NCBI GenBank assembly: GCA_002104945.1
Contig: MCFH01000006.1
Location: forward strand, 1-64,000
DNA: 64,000 nucleotides
From: Piromyces finnis
Taxonomy: Eukaryota > Neocallimastigomycota > Neocallimastigomycetes > Neocallimastigales > Neocallimastigaceae
Direction: 5' to 3'
Within the stretch, counting starts at the first letter, position 1. Each line of letters opens with the position of its first letter. A program made the translations under genes and the position numbers. The notes under the pieces were generated by a model. That model was not told the origin of the DNA. It did no database searches and worked only from the letters and a program-made list of their open reading frames with translations. Positions 27,006 to 42,074 of this stretch are shown here, piece by piece.

Positions 27006-27689
27006 ATGTCAAGTCAAGGAGCTTTATTACAAAATTATAATAACGATATAATATTATGTAGGTGATATTAATTTAATTAACAATAAGAAAAAAAACATTA
27101 ATAATTAAATGAAAAATGATGAAAAAAAAAAAAAAAAAACCTTTTTATTTATATATATATATATATAATATCATTTCAACAAATATTCTTTATATTAGGT
27201 ATTGAAAAGCTAAAAAAGCAAAGAGAAGTAATATGTCAGCAAATTTTAAAAGAAGAAGAATCAAAAAAAAAGATGGAAAATGAAATAGCTATTTTGTCTT
27301 CTAAACTTAATGCTTTACAAGAATCACTGAATAAAAAAACAAAAGCAAAAATGGAATATGACCAACTTATACAACAAACAGAAAATGCTTTTACAAAAGT
27401 ATAATTAAATATTTTTATTGCTAATAACATTATTATTACTATTATATTATTCATTTGTTTTATAAAAAATTTTATTCAACCAGATTTCTAAAAGAATCTA
27501 TTTTTTTTTTTTTTTTTTTTTTTTATAAAAAAAAATACATTACTACATTGCTAATGATAATATTATTATTTATTATTACTATTGTTATTAATATAAAATA
27601 TTATTATAATAAAGATATTGGAAAGTTCACATACTTTATTAAAAATGTTAACTAAAGAAGGAGATTCATTAAATGGATATTTACAATAA
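27006..27689 (+). CDS. SSNA1: SSNA1/DIP13 microtubule and basal-body protein (3 exons)
   Basis: Exons: 27006-27057, 27199-27398, 27615-27689; 108 residues. The N-terminus (QGALLQNYNND...CIEKLKKQRE) and the C-terminal block (ILESSHTLLKML) are typical of the SSNA1 (NA14)/DIP13 family. The rest is one long coiled coil rich in Glu, Lys and Gln. Family members form filaments along microtubules and sit at centrosomes and basal bodies of flagellated cells. The family is expected only in fungi that keep a flagellum, which fits a zoosporic fungus. The donor of intron 1 was placed at GTAGGT after TTAT because this restores the conserved Cys-Ile-Glu; the alternative AG/GTGATA donor would give a stop. 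It is about 10 residues shorter than the human protein at the C-terminus. Confidence 0.9.
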
Positions 27690-28719
<1,030 letters not shown>

Positions 28720-31236
28720 TCAAAGTTCTTTTTTCTCAGTTTTAGTTTGAATTTCTTCTTTTTGATGTTGATACATTTCATATAAAATTGAATTTAATGT
28801 TTTTTTGAATTGGTCAAATCCAAATTTATTAAAAACATATTCTTTAGCATAGGTTGGCATATCAGCAACATTAATTTGATATTTAGTACTTGTTGATTTC
28901 TCTGGATAAAGAATAGCATAAGATGCTTCTGCTAATTCTTTTTCATCTGAAGGACAAAGGAAACCGGTTTTACCTGGAACAACACTTTCTTTTGGACCAC
29001 CACTATTAATAGCAATAACTGGAAGACCTGAATACATAGCTTCTACTGGAACAATACCAAAATGTTCATTAGTTGGAGTATAAAGTAAGCAATTAGAATG
29101 CTTTAAAAGATAAGTTCGTTGATTTTCACTAAAGGAAAGAAGGAAGATAATATTAGCATCTTTTTTAATTTCATTCTTTTTCATAGAATTTGGCCATATT
29201 GTTTGATAAGTAAAATTATTAGCTTTTGCAATTTCTTCTAATTCTTTATGATATTCAACATTTTCTGAATTTAAAAGATCATATCCACCAGCAATCACTA
29301 ATCTAATATTTTTAAATTCGTCCTCTGAACATTTTTCTTTTAATTCTTTAAAGGTTTTAATATTTAATCCCAAGTTCTTTTTTTTTTCAAAACGATTAAT
29401 GGAAAGAAGAGTAATTTTGTCACTTTTATATAATAACATTCGTATAAAACAACATTCAAAATACCATATAATTATAAATTAATAACAATAATAATTTTAT
29501 AAACTAATTATTAAATAATTATAATAAATACACTCATGACTCATGATATTTTACCTTTTTAATAAATCAAGGCTTTTATCTGATTCATCAATATCTTTTT
29601 CATATTCTTTAGTATTGATACTTGGATATAAAACTTCTGGAATAATATCAATTTTTGTAAAAGTTTCTTTAAAAATTGAACGAGTAAACTGACTATTAAC
29701 AAGAATTTTATCAGCCATCTCTAAAATTTTTTTAATATTTAAAAAAATAATAAATAAAAAAAAAAATGAAATAATAAAATTTAATAATTTTTCTTTCTTT
29801 ATATACATATATGTAAATATAGTTCAAAGTATTATTAATTAAACTAAACAACAATAATAATAAAATATTACTTGTTGAATATTCTTCAAGTAAATCAAAT
29901 GGAATACGATATAATTTTTTTATTGTTGAATTTCTTGAAGCCAACTTCATATCTGGGAAATGACAATAAAATAAAATCTGTAGTTAAAAAAAAAAAATAT
30001 TGATAATAACTTAACAATTATTTTATAGTTAATAGTTAAATAAATATATAATTAATGGAAATACCTTTGATTTTGTAAATTTTAAAATAGGAATATAAGT
30101 AGCTAATTGATCAGCAATAATAATATCATATTCATTTCTTTTATTAAAAAGAAGATAAAGAGAAAGATATAATCCTCTTAATATAGCACAAATAATATGT
30201 CCATAACCAAAAATGGATTGAGGTAAGAAATCACCTTGAACATTAACAGTTAAATCATCTTTTTGTATATAGAAATATGTGTGTATGATAGATATTTTTA
30301 AAAGTTTTAATACGACATGATATAAAATAGCATTGAAGAAAAATAATCATAAATAAAATGCTTTAAATAGGTTTATTAAAAAAAGAATATTTAATTTCAT
30401 AAATTTTGAAATTTAATTATATATTATAAATGTGTAATATATGTATGTATTTAGTATTTTTCTCATATAATTGATATTGTTTATATATAGATTTGTTTTT
30501 AATACTATCATTGGTAACATTTTGTAATTATGAATGATTTAAAAATTTGAATTTCAAATCAATTCTAAGTATAATACATTAATACATATTTGAGATTTCT
30601 TTATCTTTATAATTTCTTTTTATTACAATTTTCCATTAATGTCATTAATATATAATTATTACAGATATTATAATTAATTTTAATTATTACTAATTATTGT
30701 TATTATTGTTGTCATTATTCATTGATTTTATTCAATTATATTTTTGAATTCAAATTGAAAATTCATTAAAATTGGAAATGAGAAAGTAGCATTTCGAAAT
30801 TTAAATTATAATTTTATTTGCTAATTAAATTATAGTATATATCAAATTAAATTATCAATATATTTATTTTTTATTTTTTTTGAATTTCTTTGGTGAATAA
30901 CATTTAAAAATTGTTTTACTTTTTGTTTTATCATTGATGTACGCCCTCATAATTGATATTATGATTGTTTTCTCAAAATTAATTTTAAAAATTTGGTATA
31001 ACTAATAACCATTTTCTTTTTAGTGAAATTTTAAATAAAAAAAATAAAATAAAAAAATATAAACCTAAAGTTTCTTTAAAACAATGAGTTTTATCATGAT
31101 GTGAGGTATACATAGTAACTTCATGACCAGAATTCTTTAAAGCCATACCAGCATCGACAATTAATCTTTCGGCACCACCAATACCTAAATCTGGGTGAAC
31201 AAAAGCTATTTTCAATTTTTTTTGTTCTAATTCCAT
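28720..31236 (-). CDS. ALG2: Alg2 alpha-1,3/1,6-mannosyltransferase (5 exons)
   Basis: Exons: 31236-31065, 30258-30065, 29977-29872, 29720-29555, 29422-28720; 446 residues. Alg2 adds the second and third mannose to the dolichol-linked oligosaccharide on the cytosolic face of the ER. It is a GT4 (GT-B) glycosyltransferase. Seen are the N-terminal [18 protein letters not shown] glycine-rich loop, [21 protein letters not shown], the start of the second Rossmann fold ([11 protein letters not shown]), and the nucleotide-sugar motif [19 protein letters not shown] followed by NSGGPKESV. The length matches the family (about 415-500). Intron 1 is long (about 806 bp). The acceptor of exon 5 was placed at TATAAAAG/TGAC because it is the only one that keeps the frame. 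It is divergent from VPS24. Confidence 0.9.
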
Positions 31237-31539
31237 TTTATATAAATAATATAAATATATATTTTTATTTTCTTTATTTTTATTATTATATTGTATTTAT
31301 TTCAAAATGATAAGTATGCACTAAATTATTTTAGTTTATTTTATATTATTATTTTCATAATTAATTTTTTTTTTTTTTTTTAACCTTTAAACTATCCCTC
31401 TTATGAAATTTTTTAATATATAAAATAAAATTAATTATGAAATTTTATTAAAATTTAATAAACTATTTTAATCAACTTTTTTTTTTTTTTTTTTTTTTCA
31501 TTATTTAAAAAAAAAAATAAAAAAAAAAAAAAACACAAA
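31237..31539. promoter_or_regulatory. Shared divergent promoter region ALG2 / VPS24
   Basis: Only 303 bp separate the ALG2 and VPS24 start codons, so both promoters must lie here or overlap. The stretch carries T-runs at about 31369-31381 and 31481-31498 and an A-run just before the VPS24 ATG. I see no specific binding motif; the call rests on geometry. Confidence 0.55.
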
Positions 31540-33488
31540 ATGATGAAAAAAGTGAATAAGCTTCTGGGTAAATTAAGAATATTAAATTTGACATTTATTT
31601 TCTTATTAACCATTGTTTATTAATATTTTTAATAATCATTTTTATAATAATAAAAATTTTAACTCATTTCTCTTTATATATTATATTATTATTTCTATAA
31701 TTATGATTATAAAAAAATATATAAATAGGCAAACAAAAGCCTGAAGAATTGGTAATTTAGGGAACATATGCATATATACAATTTATTATTCATTTTTTTT
31801 ATTCCTAGTTGGTTTTATTGCTGTTTCATTTATTTAATGAAACATAATCAAATTAACAATTGTTTATAATTCTAATTCAATAAAATGGACATTAACATTA
31901 CAATTTAATTTATTATATTAAATTAATTTGATAATACCAATTGTTGGAATGAAATGAATATGCTATTATACTTTATATATCTAGCTACAATATTTTTTCA
32001 ACTTATTATTTTTTTATTTAACCCAAATAAATAATTCAAATCAAAATTATATCATACATTTTATAATTTTTCATTTTTTTCCACTATAAAAAATAGTATC
32101 ACACTAAAAATGATAATAAAAATAAAAATAAATACATTCAATAACAACGAAATTTAAATATATATATATAAACAAATTGTTGTTTTGTTTCCCAATAAAT
32201 TGATATAAAAACAGCAAATTTCAAAATCAGTTGTAATTTTTTATAAATACATACCATAAAAGAATTTTATAATTATTAAAAAAGAAAAACTATAAAATGG
32301 AATAATAATAATAATAATTACGCCAAAGTTACAATAAACTCAATAACTAGAAATATTAAAATATTAATGTATATTACATTTATTAAATTTCAATTTTATG
32401 TAATTAAAAAATTTAATATTTCTTATTATTCCTTTTATTATTATTATTATTATTTTTATTTTAATTCATTAGAAATAATATATAATAGATGTACTTATAA
32501 ATAATATTTTTATAATGATTTTTAATAATTGATTTTTTCGTATATGTATATATATATATATATTAATACTTTTATATATAATAGGTTCGAAAATGGAGAA
32601 GAGAATTTAGAACTCAAGAACGTCAAATTGACCGACAAATTAATAGTATTACTATGGAAGAAAACAAAATTAAAGCTAGTTTAAAACAAGCTTCTAAAAG
32701 AGGTGATAAAAAAATATGTACTGCTTTAGCCAAAGAAATTATACATTCAAGAAATGCTAAGAACAAACTTTATGAAACAAAAGCTCAAATTAATTCAATT
32801 CTTATGAGTTTACAACAGCAACTTTGTAAGTTTTTAGTATATTTTTAATTATTAATATATATATCAAAATAAATAATTGATTAATTAATGCTTATTTTCA
32901 TTTATTGATATACAAAAGCAACTATTAAAATTACTGGTGCATTAAAGGATACCACTGCTATTATGCAAAGTATGAATGCACTTGTTAAAGTCCCAGAAAT
33001 TTCAAAAACTATGCAAGAATTTTCAAGTGAAATGACCAAGGTAATGATTTTTACTTTTTTTTATTTATTTAAATAAAAATATTATTAAATAATAAATACT
33101 TTAATTTAAATAATAAAAAAAAAAAAAAGGCTGGTATTATTGAAGAAATGATTTCAGATACCCTTGAAATGAATGATGAAGAAGGTATTGAGGAAGAAGC
33201 TGAAGAAGAAGTTGAAAAGGTCTTATTTGAACTTACTAATGGTAAGAAAGAAGGGAGAAACATTTTTATTTTATTTTATTTTATTTTATTATTACAATAT
33301 AAAATTTATTAAAATATCAATAATAAAACAGTACTTTTTCATTAAATTATTTATTGCTAATAATCTACTACTTTTATTAAAAAAATATAGGCTTATTGGG
33401 TGAAGGTGGTATTGTTGGTGAAAGTCTTGCTTCTCCTGTTGCAGAAGAGGAACCATTAGAAGAAAGATTAAAAGCATTACAATCCTAA
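31540..33488 (+). CDS. VPS24: ESCRT-III subunit Vps24/CHMP3 (6 exons)
   Basis: Exons: 31540-31567, 31729-31751, 32585-32825, 32919-33040, 33130-33241, 33391-33488; 207 residues. Vps24 co-polymerises with Vps2 and Snf7 to bud vesicles into multivesicular bodies and to seal membranes. It resembles CHMP3 throughout: KQKPEELVRKWRREFR...ERQIDRQI, the basic helix ASKRGDKKICTALAKEIIHSR, KITGALKDTTAIMQSMN with VKVPEI, and AGIIEEMISDT with an acidic helix 5. The C-terminus EEPLEERLKALQS is a MIM1 motif, which binds the Vps4 MIT domain. Intron 2 is long (833 bp). Of two adjacent Met codons (31540 and 31543) either may start; the first is given. CHMP2/Vps2 is less likely because of the CHMP3-like helix 1 and the MIM1 spacing. 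Confidence 0.92.
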
Positions 33489-34108
33489 ATTGCCAATTAA
33501 AAAAAAATAGAGATATTATCGTTAAAATAAAAAAAAAAAAATAAAATAAATAAAATTAAATTAATCTTGTGATTAATACCATATATAAATAAAGAAATTA
33601 ATATAATTAATAAAATTATTCATAAGATTAATATTAAATTTCAAAAAAAAAAAAAAAAAACTAATAATAAAAAATAATAATAAATAATAATAAATAAAAA
33701 ATAAAAAAGAAATAATAAATAAATATATTGTAATAAACTAATAATAAATAATAATAAACCAATACTTAAAAAATGTATATATATATTAGTCATATTTTTT
33801 CACACAAAATTCATTAATAATTTTAAATTTTATGTGACAGAATATTTAATATTTATTCCATCAACCATTTTAAAAAGTTTATTATAAAAAAAGAAATCAT
33901 ATTATTTATATTAGTTATAATATAAATCAATTTCTATATTTTATATATTAATAGATTATTTTCTTTTAAAAAATTAAAAAAAAAAAAAAAAGTGTTAAGT
34001 TTGTATATCTATTTTTATTCAACTATTAAAAAATATGTATTGTGCATTATTGGTAATGGTATAATTATTAATAATACATTTAATAATAAGTAAATTATTT
34101 TTTTAGTT

Positions 34109-34109
34109 G

Positions 34110-34162
<53 letters not shown>
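34109..34162. repeat. (ATT)n microsatellite
   Basis: About 18 ATT units in the gene-poor stretch, ending at TTGATTAG. Confidence 0.9.
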
Positions 34163-34163
<1 letters not shown>

Positions 34164-34734
34164 GATTAGTTTGGCTACAAAATATTAAATATAGTATATA
34201 TAATGAATATGTATTTATGTTATCTTAATAAAATAGTTAAATAAATATATAAAAAAAAAGTTAGTTATATATAAGTACGATATAATTACTTTTAAATAAT
34301 CATTTTAAATAAAAAAAAAATTAAACATTTTTAACAGTCATTTTTATAATATTCTATTCTCTATTATAGTTTATTCATTATTATATAATACATTTTATAA
34401 ATATAAATGCTTTTTTGTTTTGTTTTCTTTAGAATTCTTTCTAGCTTTGAAATTCGAATTTATATAAAAAAAAAAATACTATATTTCAATTTAAAATTTA
34501 AAATATCATTATATCATATCTAAAACTAAACAAACAGGTATTATTAGTAGTGGAAGTGGTGTTTTCTTGACACTTTTATTAATATAAAATATTTGAAAAG
34601 TAATATTTCTCTAATACCATACTCGATTAATTAGTAGAGTATATTCTATATATATAAAGGTAATTTTTAATTTTTTCTTATTCACTATGTATAGAATAGT
34701 TATATATTATATAGAAAACTTACTAATTATTGTT

Positions 34735-35150
<416 letters not shown>

Positions 35151-38100
35151 ATGAAGTTCAATAATATAAATATATATAACTGTTTTTGATATTATTTTCA
35201 AGTAATTTCTCCTTTTTTAATTTATTTTTTTGGTAAATAAAACGTGGAAAAATTTTTTACTTTTTTACCTTTTAAAAAATAAACTTTTAAAAATATATTA
35301 TTATACATATACTAATATATTATTAAATTGAATTTATACAATATAAAAAACCTTTTAAACTTTTTTTATAAAGACATCCTAATTAAAAAAAAAAAAAAAA
35401 CATTAATTTTATTATATATCTCCACCATATATTAATAAAAATAACCAGAAATTTTCTTGTATTTAATTTTATATATATTACAAGTAAAATAAAATATAAA
35501 ATAATTTAAATTATAATATATATTTAAAAATAGAAACAATATTATTATTGTAGTTGTAGTTGTAATTGGTGTATGGTAAACATCATTGACAGATTGGATA
35601 AAGATTCCCTTTTTTAAAAAAAACTAAGTAAAAATCAATAGATATAAAAGAGACTATATTAACTATATAATGAAATAATAAATAATCATTCAAAAAATCT
35701 GTTATTAATGAGAATTTATATGAAAAAATAAATATTGAAAATATATAATAAAAATATAAATATAAATATAAATATTAATAATAGTTTAATAGGTGATTAT
35801 AATTATATATATTTATAAAAACTAATTAAAAAGTTATAATTTTTATTAGTAAATATTAATATAAAACAGAAATAATAATGCAAAGGTGTTGAAGTACTGA
35901 AAATCATGTTTAGCTACTAACTATTATTATTGTAAGAAATATAAATTATAAATAAACTTTCTTTATAATTCTATTAAAATTAAAATATTAAATATTAATA
36001 GTACCCTTTATTAATAAGTACTATTAGTATTAAAAATTGAATATTATAAAAATATATATATATATAAAAAAGATATAACATTAATATTCTTATAATATAA
36101 AAGACCTAATAATAATTAAGATTTTTAAATGTTTTGTATTTTCATTATATAAAACATATGTATACATTAATTATAGAGAAACTTTCATATAATCATTGTT
36201 CTATTTTAACTTCATATTTTTTATTTAATATTATTACAATAATCATATTAATTATAATATAATATAAAAAGTATATGTTTTTTTTTTTTTTTTTATAAAA
36301 TATCACAATAGGCATACATTTAAAAAATAAAATAGTATGATATGTATAATTTGCATAAATATTAGTTCATATATTTCATATATAAGATTGCTGCTTTCTT
36401 TTTTTTTTAGTAAAATAAAATAATGAAAAAATGATTTTTAATAAGTTCTAATGGTAATAAATAAAATCGTTCCTTTATTAAAAAAAGCTAACACTATTAA
36501 ATACTTTTTTTTTGATTTTTATTATATTTTATTAAAATAAATACAAATTATTTATAAGGAACGAATAAAATTCTCAATAATGAAATCAATATTCAAGAAC
36601 AAGTAGTACATGAATACATGAGTTCTAGAAGACTAAGTATCATCAACTATTATTTAAGAAGCCTTTTTCCCCACTTTATTTTTTCATAATAAGTTAAGGA
36701 TTAGAATAATTAATATTTAACATTATAATCTAACCTACACAATCGATTTTTTACTTTATTTGTTATATAATATAAAATTTATTGATTTATATTTTTAACT
36801 TATGAATTAAATAGAAAAAATAAAACGGTCATTTAATATATTTGCATTATAAACAATATATTATATAAATATATTAGAATATATATATATATTCAAATTA
36901 GTTAAATTAATCAATTATAAATATATTTTTTATTTCCATAAATATCCTTTAAAAATGAAAACCATAAAAACAATTAGCCATTTAACTGCCTTTTTTTTTT
37001 TTAATGTATTAGCTATTTAAAGAAAAAGAATATTATTTCTTATATTTTATAGAATGCAATATCTATTTTTTTTGTTTTTTTTTGAATATTTGCTATGAAT
37101 ATTAATATGGAAAATAATTTCTTTACCACAATCTAATTTAATTAAAACCTATTTTTGTTTAAAAGTAAAGTCCATTTATTATTATATATTATTTATCTTT
37201 TATTCATTTATGCATATGTTTAATAAAAGAAAACTTTTAAAAATGGTTAAATCAATTTTTATACTTTTTCAATGTAAATCATTTAATATATTAAAGAGTC
37301 ATTATTTAATAAAATATTCTTGATAATATATATTTCTATATTATTGCTTTTAATTATTGTATATATTTAAAGTATAAAGATTGGCTATATTATTTATATA
37401 AGAAATCAAATGAAATATCAATATATTATAAGTGAACTATAAATATATCATTATATATGATTAATTCAATTAAAGTTTAATTAGAAGCATGTTTTTTTTT
37501 TATAAAGGATGTTTCAGGTGGTGGGAAAAATTATAATGAAGTAGTATGGAATATTATTATTATTATTATTATTAATGTTTGAATTATTACTTAAAAGTAG
37601 TATTTATAAGAAACGCTATGAATATTAATTCTAGTGTTTTTTTTTAAATATTCTTATTAATAGACATATTAGAAAAATGTTTAAAACTTTTATTTTTAAA
37701 AAACAAATAGGAATAGAATTATGGAATTAATTTTTAATAATTTTTTTATAATGTATAATACAATGTAATAATATATTATCTTCTATTGTACAATATAAAA
37801 TTTTATATTTAATTTAAATATACTAGTAGATTAAATAAATTTAATATATATAAATTTTAAAAGAACGTTTTAACTCTTACAAAAGTGTATTAAATTTGTA
37901 CAATTTACAAAAAAGTAAATGTAATAAAATTTATACTTTATATAATTAAAAAATTGCTATTCTGCTAGATTTGTTGTGCTGATGGTGGTGGGTGGTGGTG
38001 GTGGTAAATATTAAAAATTTATAACTTACAGTAATAGCCTGTTTATAATATTATATTTTATTATTAATATGTTTATAATATTATAATATATATAAGCATA

Positions 38101-40345
38101 AATTTATTTGTATTCCATTAATACATAATATATTTTTTTCTTTGATTGCTTTCTACAATATATATTTATATTTATTTCTTTGATTACTTTCTATAATATA
38201 TATTTATATTTATTTCTTTTATATTAAAACTAAAAGGTGTAACAGAATTTCTTTCTTCTTCCATACTTTTAATTAAACATACTTAGAATGAATATATTAC
38301 ATTGTATTTAAAATAGTTATTTATATAAAGAAAATTGTTTTATTATTATTTTACTTTTTTTTTAATATAATAATATATTGTTTATAATCAATGTAAAATG
38401 AATATATTATGTTATTTAATGGTTTATATAATAATAATAATGCATACTCAAATTTATTGTGTTATTTTTCCCTATAAATTGATATATAATTATTATACTT
38501 ACTTATAATTTATGGTTTCAGATAAAGATAAATTTACTGTTATTACTAATTTTTTTTTGGTAAATATATTATATATAATAGAATTTATATATTATTTAAT
38601 AAAAAATTTATTGGATAAAAATAATTATATTTATTTTTAATTAGAAAAGAATTTTGGTGAATTATTAGGCATTTTCCTGCTACTCAACCGATACTTGAAG
38701 CTTAATAATGTAAATAAGAGATATGATTTTTAATCTAGATTATTAATAATGAACTTTTCTTTTTCTATTTTTTATTTATAATTTTTTTTTTTTTTACTTT
38801 TTTCTATTTAATATATTTGTAGAGTTTTATGTTGTTGTTGATAATTTTTGCGCGTAAACTTTATAAAAAAGGCATAATTAAATTATTGTAATATATCAAT
38901 AATGAAAAAAGGATACACTTTTTAAGCTTTAATAATTTAATACAATAATAGCAATAATATACTGTCATATTTAATATATGATATATGTATAAAGAATATA
39001 TTATACTATTACTTTTACCAAATAATTCCTTCAGTCCCTAATTAATAAATTTATAATTAAAATTTTATAATTTTATATTTATCATAGTTATTTATATATA
39101 ATAAACAATCAATTTTAATATATATAAATATATCATTTTCAAATTATTAAATAATAAGATTTACTGTATTTAAACAAAAGAATAAAATAAAATTACAAAA
39201 AAAAAAAAAAAAACAACAACTTATTATTATAGATATTTTTTTTTTTTTTTTTTTTTTAATAATAATAAATAATGTTAATATATTTATTTTTATTGTACTT
39301 TTCTTAGTTAAAATGATTAAAAAAACAACAACAGGAAATTTTGACAAAACCACATCCTCAACTTGGATGAAAATGCATTTAATCCTTATATTATCTTAGT
39401 GACAGCAAATATTTTTTTTTTTTGTATACTATTAATCTTATTATAGGTATAATGATTTTGCTATTATCTTATGACCATTTTTTTTTTGTTTTTATGCTAA
39501 ATCTATTAATAATATATAGATAAGTTTTACATAATTTCTAAAAGAAGAATTTTGATTTATCAAGTCATTGGTAGTTTTACTACTTTTTTTTTTAAGAAAA
39601 AGTGTTACAAATTGTTTTAAACTAATTTATAATATACTATTTATTAGTTTTTTTTTTTCTTTTGTTTCATTTTTCTTTTGAATAATCATAATAAAATAAA
39701 TAATATGTATTTGTATTGAGATATGTTATTATTATAAAAAAGTATATCACAATAGTATATTTAAATATATATATATATATATATTTTTTGGTAAATTTAT
39801 AGCACATATTTAATATTTAACATCTCCATATTACTTATAATAAAAAAATCTCCAAAAATAGTAATTTTCAAAATATTAGAGTTTATATATGGAATAGTAA
39901 AATAATAAAAAATAACAATATATAATGTAGAACATATAAATATATGAATACATAAATATAACATATAAAACCAAAGTATTAACTATAAAATAAATACGCA
40001 ATACAATAATATAATACCAATATAATTATATTTAAATATTATATTGATTAAAAAAAATATATATAATTTACAGTTTACTTATTATAATAATTATTTTTTT
40101 GTCGTACATAGAAATATTGACTATTTACATAAATTTATGTAATAAATGAATCATATACTTAGAATATAATCTAATTTATCAATATTAATTCGAGTCTAGA
40201 CTTTAAAAACTTTAAAATGTCTTTATAAGGTAATATATATATAATATATTGTAAAATAAAATTTTTAATTACATTTTTTAGCATATATTAAAGTATATTG
40301 CAATATTAGATATACTCTAGACCTAAAATAATTAATGTGTAGCCA

Positions 40346-40376
<31 letters not shown>

Positions 40377-41474
40377 CAATTAATCATATATTTATTACAG
40401 TATAAAATGCCTTTTTTTTTCAATATATTCGTTTAAACTTTTTACAATTTAATATATTTATTACTTTTTTTACTATTGTTCTTATATGAATTTCAATTGA
40501 AATATGTACTTATCATATATTTAATATATGTATATAATAAATTATGACTAAATACATTTTATTTAAATACAATATAATATATAGTATTAAATTTTAATAT
40601 TATATCACTCATATATTAACCTTATTTGGTAATAATTTATAGTAAATTTTTGATATATGTATTATATATTATAATAAATAAAAATTATGTTGTCCCTTTA
40701 AAATTTTATATAGCTTAGTTAAACTTTTTATAATGGACAACATAATTCTTAATATTTCGTATTATCAATATATTTATATTAAATAATATAAATAAGTATA
40801 ATCATAATATATATTATACTTATATTTTTATATATAATAATATAATATAATAATAAATAAAATTATAATATAATAACTCAATAAAATATTAACAATATGA
40901 CAATATATTATATTATTTTTTTCAATTGAATATAATATACTATCATCTGAATAAATATAACCAATATATTGAATTGAATAGGAGAGTTCAACTCTATGAT
41001 TTTATTTATATATGAATTCATTATCAAATTAAATTAACACATTACACTTTATTTAATTATATAGCTTTTATATATGTATTTTATATCAAATTATATAAAA
41101 ATATTATACTTTACTAATATATTCACATATATTAAGCTTTATTAGATCTATATCAATATATTATATTATAATCCTTCTATTTTATTTTCTATTGACAAAA
41201 CTATTCCATTCGCAATATATTTAAATACTGCAATATATCACTCGTTTTTAATTTCTTTTTTTCTTTTTTTCTCAATAGATTTTTTTTATTTTATTATATA
41301 TTTATATATTATATATAATTTTGTTTAATACTAAAAGAATATATATAGTATATAAAATCTTTTATAGTAAAATAATTATACAAAATATACTATTTTTTAT
41401 TATTAAAAAATAATATATTAATTAATTATAGTTTATTAATTTTTTTTAAAGCAATAATTATCATTGTGAAACTG

Positions 41475-41546
41475 TTATAAAGAAAGTGAAGCTTTCTTTT
41501 ATAAAAGTTAATATTTTCTCTGTCCTGTATTGAAAAGAAAATATTA
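41475..41546. other. Two adjacent stem-loops upstream of the HMG gene
   Basis: Hairpin 1 pairs TTATAAAGAAAG (41475-41486) with CTTTCTTT(T)ATAA (41492-41504) around a 5-nt loop, with one bulged T. Hairpin 2 pairs TAATATTTTCT (41509-41519) with AGAAAATATTA (41536-41546) around a 16-nt loop. They lie about 530 bp upstream of the HMG start codon. This could be a small structured RNA, or chance in A+T-rich DNA. Confidence 0.4.
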
Positions 41547-42074
41547 TAATGTAAATATCTCGTAGAAATGAATAAATATATTTATAAACTATCTTTATAA
41601 TAATAATATAAAAGTAGCAAATAATATATAGTCGATAGAAAAAAAAAAAAAAAACTATATAGTAGTGTATGGATTAACAACTAATTATATAATTGATATA
41701 AAAGTAATAATATAACAAATAGAATAAATAATAAAAATAGAATAATACTTATATTTTGATAAGAATAACAATAAAGAATAATATGTAATTATATAATTAT
41801 ATTGTTGATGGAAAAGTGAATAATGAAATAGAGTAAGATATTTTAATTACTAGCTTTCCAGTGACAAAAAAAAAAAGTTATTATTATATATATAAAATTA
41901 ACAACATATTTTGAATCTATTATATTAATATATATATTTTTATATTATATATTGTATATAGTTTATTCTTTTGTAAAAAGAATAAAAAGATTAGGCAATA
42001 GAAATAAAATAATATTATATTATATCTTATGAATATTTGAAAATTAATTTAATATCCAGTAATAAATAGAAAAA

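Noticed and set aside
37500-38270. Possible exons with VSGGGKNYNEV (+), and MEEERNSVTPFSFNIK (-)
   Set aside because: Short islands with splice-like borders that cannot be chained into one frame on either strand; GGTGG-type simple sequence explains part of them.
38515-38900. Fragments resembling a ribosomal protein S25-like helix (KFTVITNFFL..., ARKLYKKGIIKLL)
   Set aside because: Spacing does not fit, stops interrupt, and both strands show equally good splice-like signals; similarity is too weak to support a pseudogene.
39147-39353. 68-residue minus-strand ORF near 39.2 kb and overlapping + strand Thr-rich ORF at 39313
   Set aside because: Composed mostly of homopolymer-derived Lys/Ile/Phe; no domain, no clear splice partners.
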